This document shows, piece by piece, positions 61,432 through 64,000 of a stretch of DNA of 64,000 nt. The position numbers were made by a program, and so were the translations under genes. The stretch comes from Hsuehochloa calcarea (lineage: Eukaryota; Streptophyta; Magnoliopsida; Poales; Poaceae). The stretch lies in assembly GCA_036346395.1 (NCBI GenBank), contig JAYEVG010000030.1, positions 62,001 to 126,000 of the forward strand, given 5' to 3'. Below the pieces are notes generated by a model. It was not told where the DNA came from. It was given only the letters and a program-made list of their open reading frames with translations, and ran no database searches. How positions within the stretch are numbered: position 1 is the stretch's first letter; each line of letters starts with the position of its first letter.

Positions 61432-61905
61432 ATGGGGAACAACCTCAGATGCTGCCTGGCCTGCGTGCTCCCCTGCGGCGCGCTCGACCTGATCCGGATC
61501 GTGCACCTCAGCGGCCGCGTCGATGAGTACGGCCGCGCTGTCTCGGCCGGCGAGATCCTGGCCGCGCACCCGAACCACGTCCTGAGCAGGCCGTGCTCGT
61601 CGCGGCAGGGGGTGGTCGGCCGCCGGATACTCGTCGTGTCGCCGGAGTCGGAGCTGGAGCGCGGCGAGATCTACTTCCTCATCCCGGCCGCCTCGGTGCC
61701 CGACGGGAAGAAGAGGGCCGGCGCCGTCGCGGGTCGACACGTTCGCAGCAAGTCGGAAGGCAGTGCCGTCGATCGGTTGAGCTATGGCAGCGCGTCGTCG
61801 CCGGAGAAGACGAAGAAGACGGCGCAGCACCGGAGGCGCATGAGCACCGGCAGCCACGCCTCGTCTTGGCAGCCGCACCTTGCGTGCATCGCCGAGGACA
61901 CCTGA
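61432..61905 (+). CDS. DUF4228/PADRE domain protein, single exon
   Basis: 157 residues without an intron. It starts MGNNLRCCLACVLPCG: a glycine at position 2 for N-myristoylation and nearby cysteines for palmitoylation, so attachment to a membrane is likely. Then come LIRIVHLSGRVDEYGR, SAGEILAAHPNHVLSRPC, ILVVSPESELERGEIYFLIP, the core of the plant DUF4228 (PADRE) domain. The C-terminal half is basic and rich in serine (GRHVRSKSEG, SPEKTKKTAQHRRRMSTGS), with likely phosphorylation sites. Members of this family rise in expression during pathogen attack and abiotic stress, but the biochemical role is unknown. GC content is very high, as is normal for intronless grass genes. A TATA box lies about 90 bases upstream. 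Confidence 0.9.
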   Translation: MGNNLRCCLACVLPCGALDLIRIVHLSGRVDEYGRAVSAGEILAAHPNHVLSRPCSSRQGVVGRRILVVSPESELERGEIYFLIPAASVPDGKKRAGAVAGRHVRSKSEGSAVDRLSYGSASSPEKTKKTAQHRRRMSTGSHASSWQPHLACIAEDT

Positions 61906-64000
61906 GCATTCGGTTTTCTTAAGGAGCCTTGGAGGGTTGGTGTGCCGCGCCGTCGTGCTGCCGGCACAACGTGCTTTTTGCATGGTGTCGCGCATTTCCT
62001 CTGCTTATTTATTTCTCTCTCTTTTTAAATGTTTTTCGAAGTGTACATTCAGGTGTCATGTATGTGTGAAACTGGCCAACGATATGAGTTCACTCTTGTA
62101 TTTTGGTAAAAACTTTTGTAACTTTTTTTCCCATCGTAAAGAGTCAAGATCAGGGGCGGAGATGGGCCTCGGGCCGGTTGGGCAACGGCCCGATGCCCAG
62201 AAAAAATATTAGTGAAATTTTTTGACAAATATACTTAAAAAATAAGAGATAGAATAGAAAGGCCCGGGGTTTACCGACCGGCCCAACAGACCGCCCAGGC
62301 TCCGCGGCCCACGCCCCCATCTCTCCCACCGCTCCCCATCTCCCTGACTCCCCGCCTCCCCATCTCCCCGACTCCCGCGCCTCCCCATTTCTCCCCGCTC
62401 CCCTCCCCCTCATCATTAGTTGAAGAATGGAGCATGTATTGTTGCTTCTATAATTTCTAGTGAGAAAGCCTGGCTAAAACCAACACAAGATTGTTAAGTA
62501 GGGGCCGGATTCCGTAGCATGGTCTACCGGAGCTCAGCCTGGCCCCATCTGCAGGAGGTAATTGGGTCGTATGCGCACCCTCACGGCTCCGAGACAACGA
62601 CAAGCAATAGTATCAGTTTTTTTTATTTAAATACACACCGGACCGAACACTTACACTCACACATTCGTGCGTGTTTAACATACATCAAATCTAATCTAGA
62701 GCAGGGGTTAGACCCCAAGAAAGTGCGGGCACACACTTTAACCACTGAGTACATATGTGTGTACTATTCGAAAAGCACTTAAATAGTTCTAAAACCACCT
62801 AAATGGTGAGGCTGCCCGAGATCGAGCTCAGGCGGGCTGCGTGCTCGACGGCTACACAAGCCAGCCGAGCAAAGCTCGGTCCTCGCGATAGTACCCGTTC
62901 TTATCAACATCGACTTGAATGGTCGGCCCACTTGATCACCAACACTCTATGTAGTAGAAAATAGAGTTTCATCGTATGCCATCTACCGTGAGAGGCTCGT
63001 ATCACACTGGTGACATATTACGAAGATTTGAATTGTGTCACCGGTGATATATTACGAAGATTTGGATTTATACGGTGGCAAGAAATATGTACAGCAGCAG
63101 TGTGGAACACCTCCACCAATTATAATTCAAATTTTGAACTCCATCATTAGTTGAATATTAAGACCTGATATATGAAAATATCATGTACATATTTTATAGT
63201 ATTATAATTTTATTGAAATTTATAATTATGTCATAATGAAATCAATGGAGCGCTGTTTTCACGTTCTTTTGTGACAGGAGTACCTTCTAGCAAGTTAACA
63301 GAGGCGAAGTCGGTGGTGGTTGTCTGATTGGGAATTTTTTTTTTGTCTAAATGATATTGTTTTGGGGTGTAATTGCGACAGTATTTCTTCGGTATTTGCA
63401 AATTTTGTATATCATCCGCACGGTTACTATACGGATAATCCTCCTCCACGAGGAGACACTAAATTTACAAATACCGAGGAGAGCAACTCTGCCAGTTACA
63501 TCTCGTGTCATTTAGACCATCAAATCGTCTGATCGGTACGTACTCCATGGATATAGGGCTAGGCAGCGCGTAGAGCACGAGGCGGTGTCAGGCACCCTCG
63601 AACGGCGAGCTGTGCAGGCAGCAGGCGCGCACGAGTACGCGCATTCCCGACGAATTTGCAAGCTTTCCTTGCGGAAAGTAGCTTCGCCGCCGGGCCAGCG
63701 AGGCTACTAGCTCATCGACCAACCACTGGTACCACTTCGCTGTTACCGACAACCGTTGACCGGTCAAATGAATTTACATGGAAAGCTGATTTCGGGAAGC
63801 GAGCGAAATCACAAGCTCGTGAATCATGATCTGACCAACTTCACCAAAAAAGAGTTATGGACTACTACTCGTAGCTCGCACAGTTCAGTGATCCCGATGG
63901 GTGAAACAAAAGTTTGCGGCTACAACACAAATGCAAGCTCATGGCCTGAAGAACTACTGTATAAACATTATCTCACCATCGTGACATTACCGTCACCTTA
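61906..64000. other. 3' flank and intergenic DNA, no gene seen
   Basis: Begins with the 3' untranslated region of the PADRE gene. At 62150-62420 is a GC-rich stretch with repeated CCCCATCTCCC motifs; at 62620-62890 a line like dispersed short repeats of rice (ACACTTTAACCACTGAGTAC). Near 63000-63065 TGGTGACATATTACGAAGAT is nearly repeated. None could be assigned to a family. No protein recognised up to the window end. Confidence 0.45.

Noticed and set aside
61318..61995. A 225-codon minus frame
   Set aside because: Antisense shadow of the GC-rich PADRE gene; no family features.
62620..62890. Possible SINE
   Set aside because: No convincing A and B promoter boxes, poly-T or poly-A tail, or target repeat.
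1..64000. CRISPR arrays, operons, rRNA or tRNA genes
   Set aside because: The window is plant nuclear DNA. No regularly spaced repeats with unique spacers were seen, and no full tRNA or rRNA sequence was recognised; TGGTATCAGAGC copies are retroelement primer sites.

Overview
This is a plant nuclear window from a grass, most likely a wild Oryza species or a close relative in tribe Oryzeae. Genes have many short introns with GT/AG borders, promoters are GC-rich, and transposons are dense and nested. One gene (37410-38798) encodes a protein very close to, but not identical with, rice DREB2A as I remember it. The gene order (DEAD-box helicase 18, a PP2C phosphatase, GET4, BRCA2, DREB2A) fits my recollection of the short arm of rice chromosome 1. 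That order was recalled, not searched.

Layout. At 225-3465 (minus) is an intact ten-exon helicase gene (RH18/Spb4/DDX55 type). At 4017-5360 is a small LTR element without coding capacity. From 5391 to 9140 (minus) lie the decayed exons of a PP2C phosphatase, interrupted by a LINE and a solo LTR. At 9860-21902 (plus) is a complete GET4 gene whose introns hold a hAT-like MITE, a Mutator-like MITE, a long-TIR element and a second copy of the small LTR element. From 24001 to 35748 (minus) are the remains of BRCA2. The first seven exons, with four BRC repeats, and the last two exons survive. The middle is replaced by a hAT transposase remnant, an old LTR fragment and a complete 8 kb Gypsy element with 2.9 kb LTRs. 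Then come DREB2A (plus) and an intact two-exon gene of unknown function (39403-41408, minus).

From 43322 to about 55080 the DNA is almost all retrotransposon: a young but frameshifted Copia element, a chimeric small LTR element split by a BARE/Angela/RIRE1-like solo LTR, and a TGTAACACCCC-type Gypsy LTR fragment. At 56055-59337 is a PIF/Harbinger-like element that carries pieces of a P-type cyclin and of a receptor-like kinase. At 61432-61905 is an intact DUF4228/PADRE gene.

Four conserved genes read as intact (RH18, GET4, DREB2A, PADRE) beside the intact unknown gene, while two conserved genes between them (PP2C, BRCA2) are broken. A diploid could hardly lose its only BRCA2 and stay fertile. 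An intact copy should therefore exist elsewhere, and loss of one duplicate after polyploidy is a natural explanation. All exon borders are my own reading of splice sites and reading frame; none was checked with transcripts.
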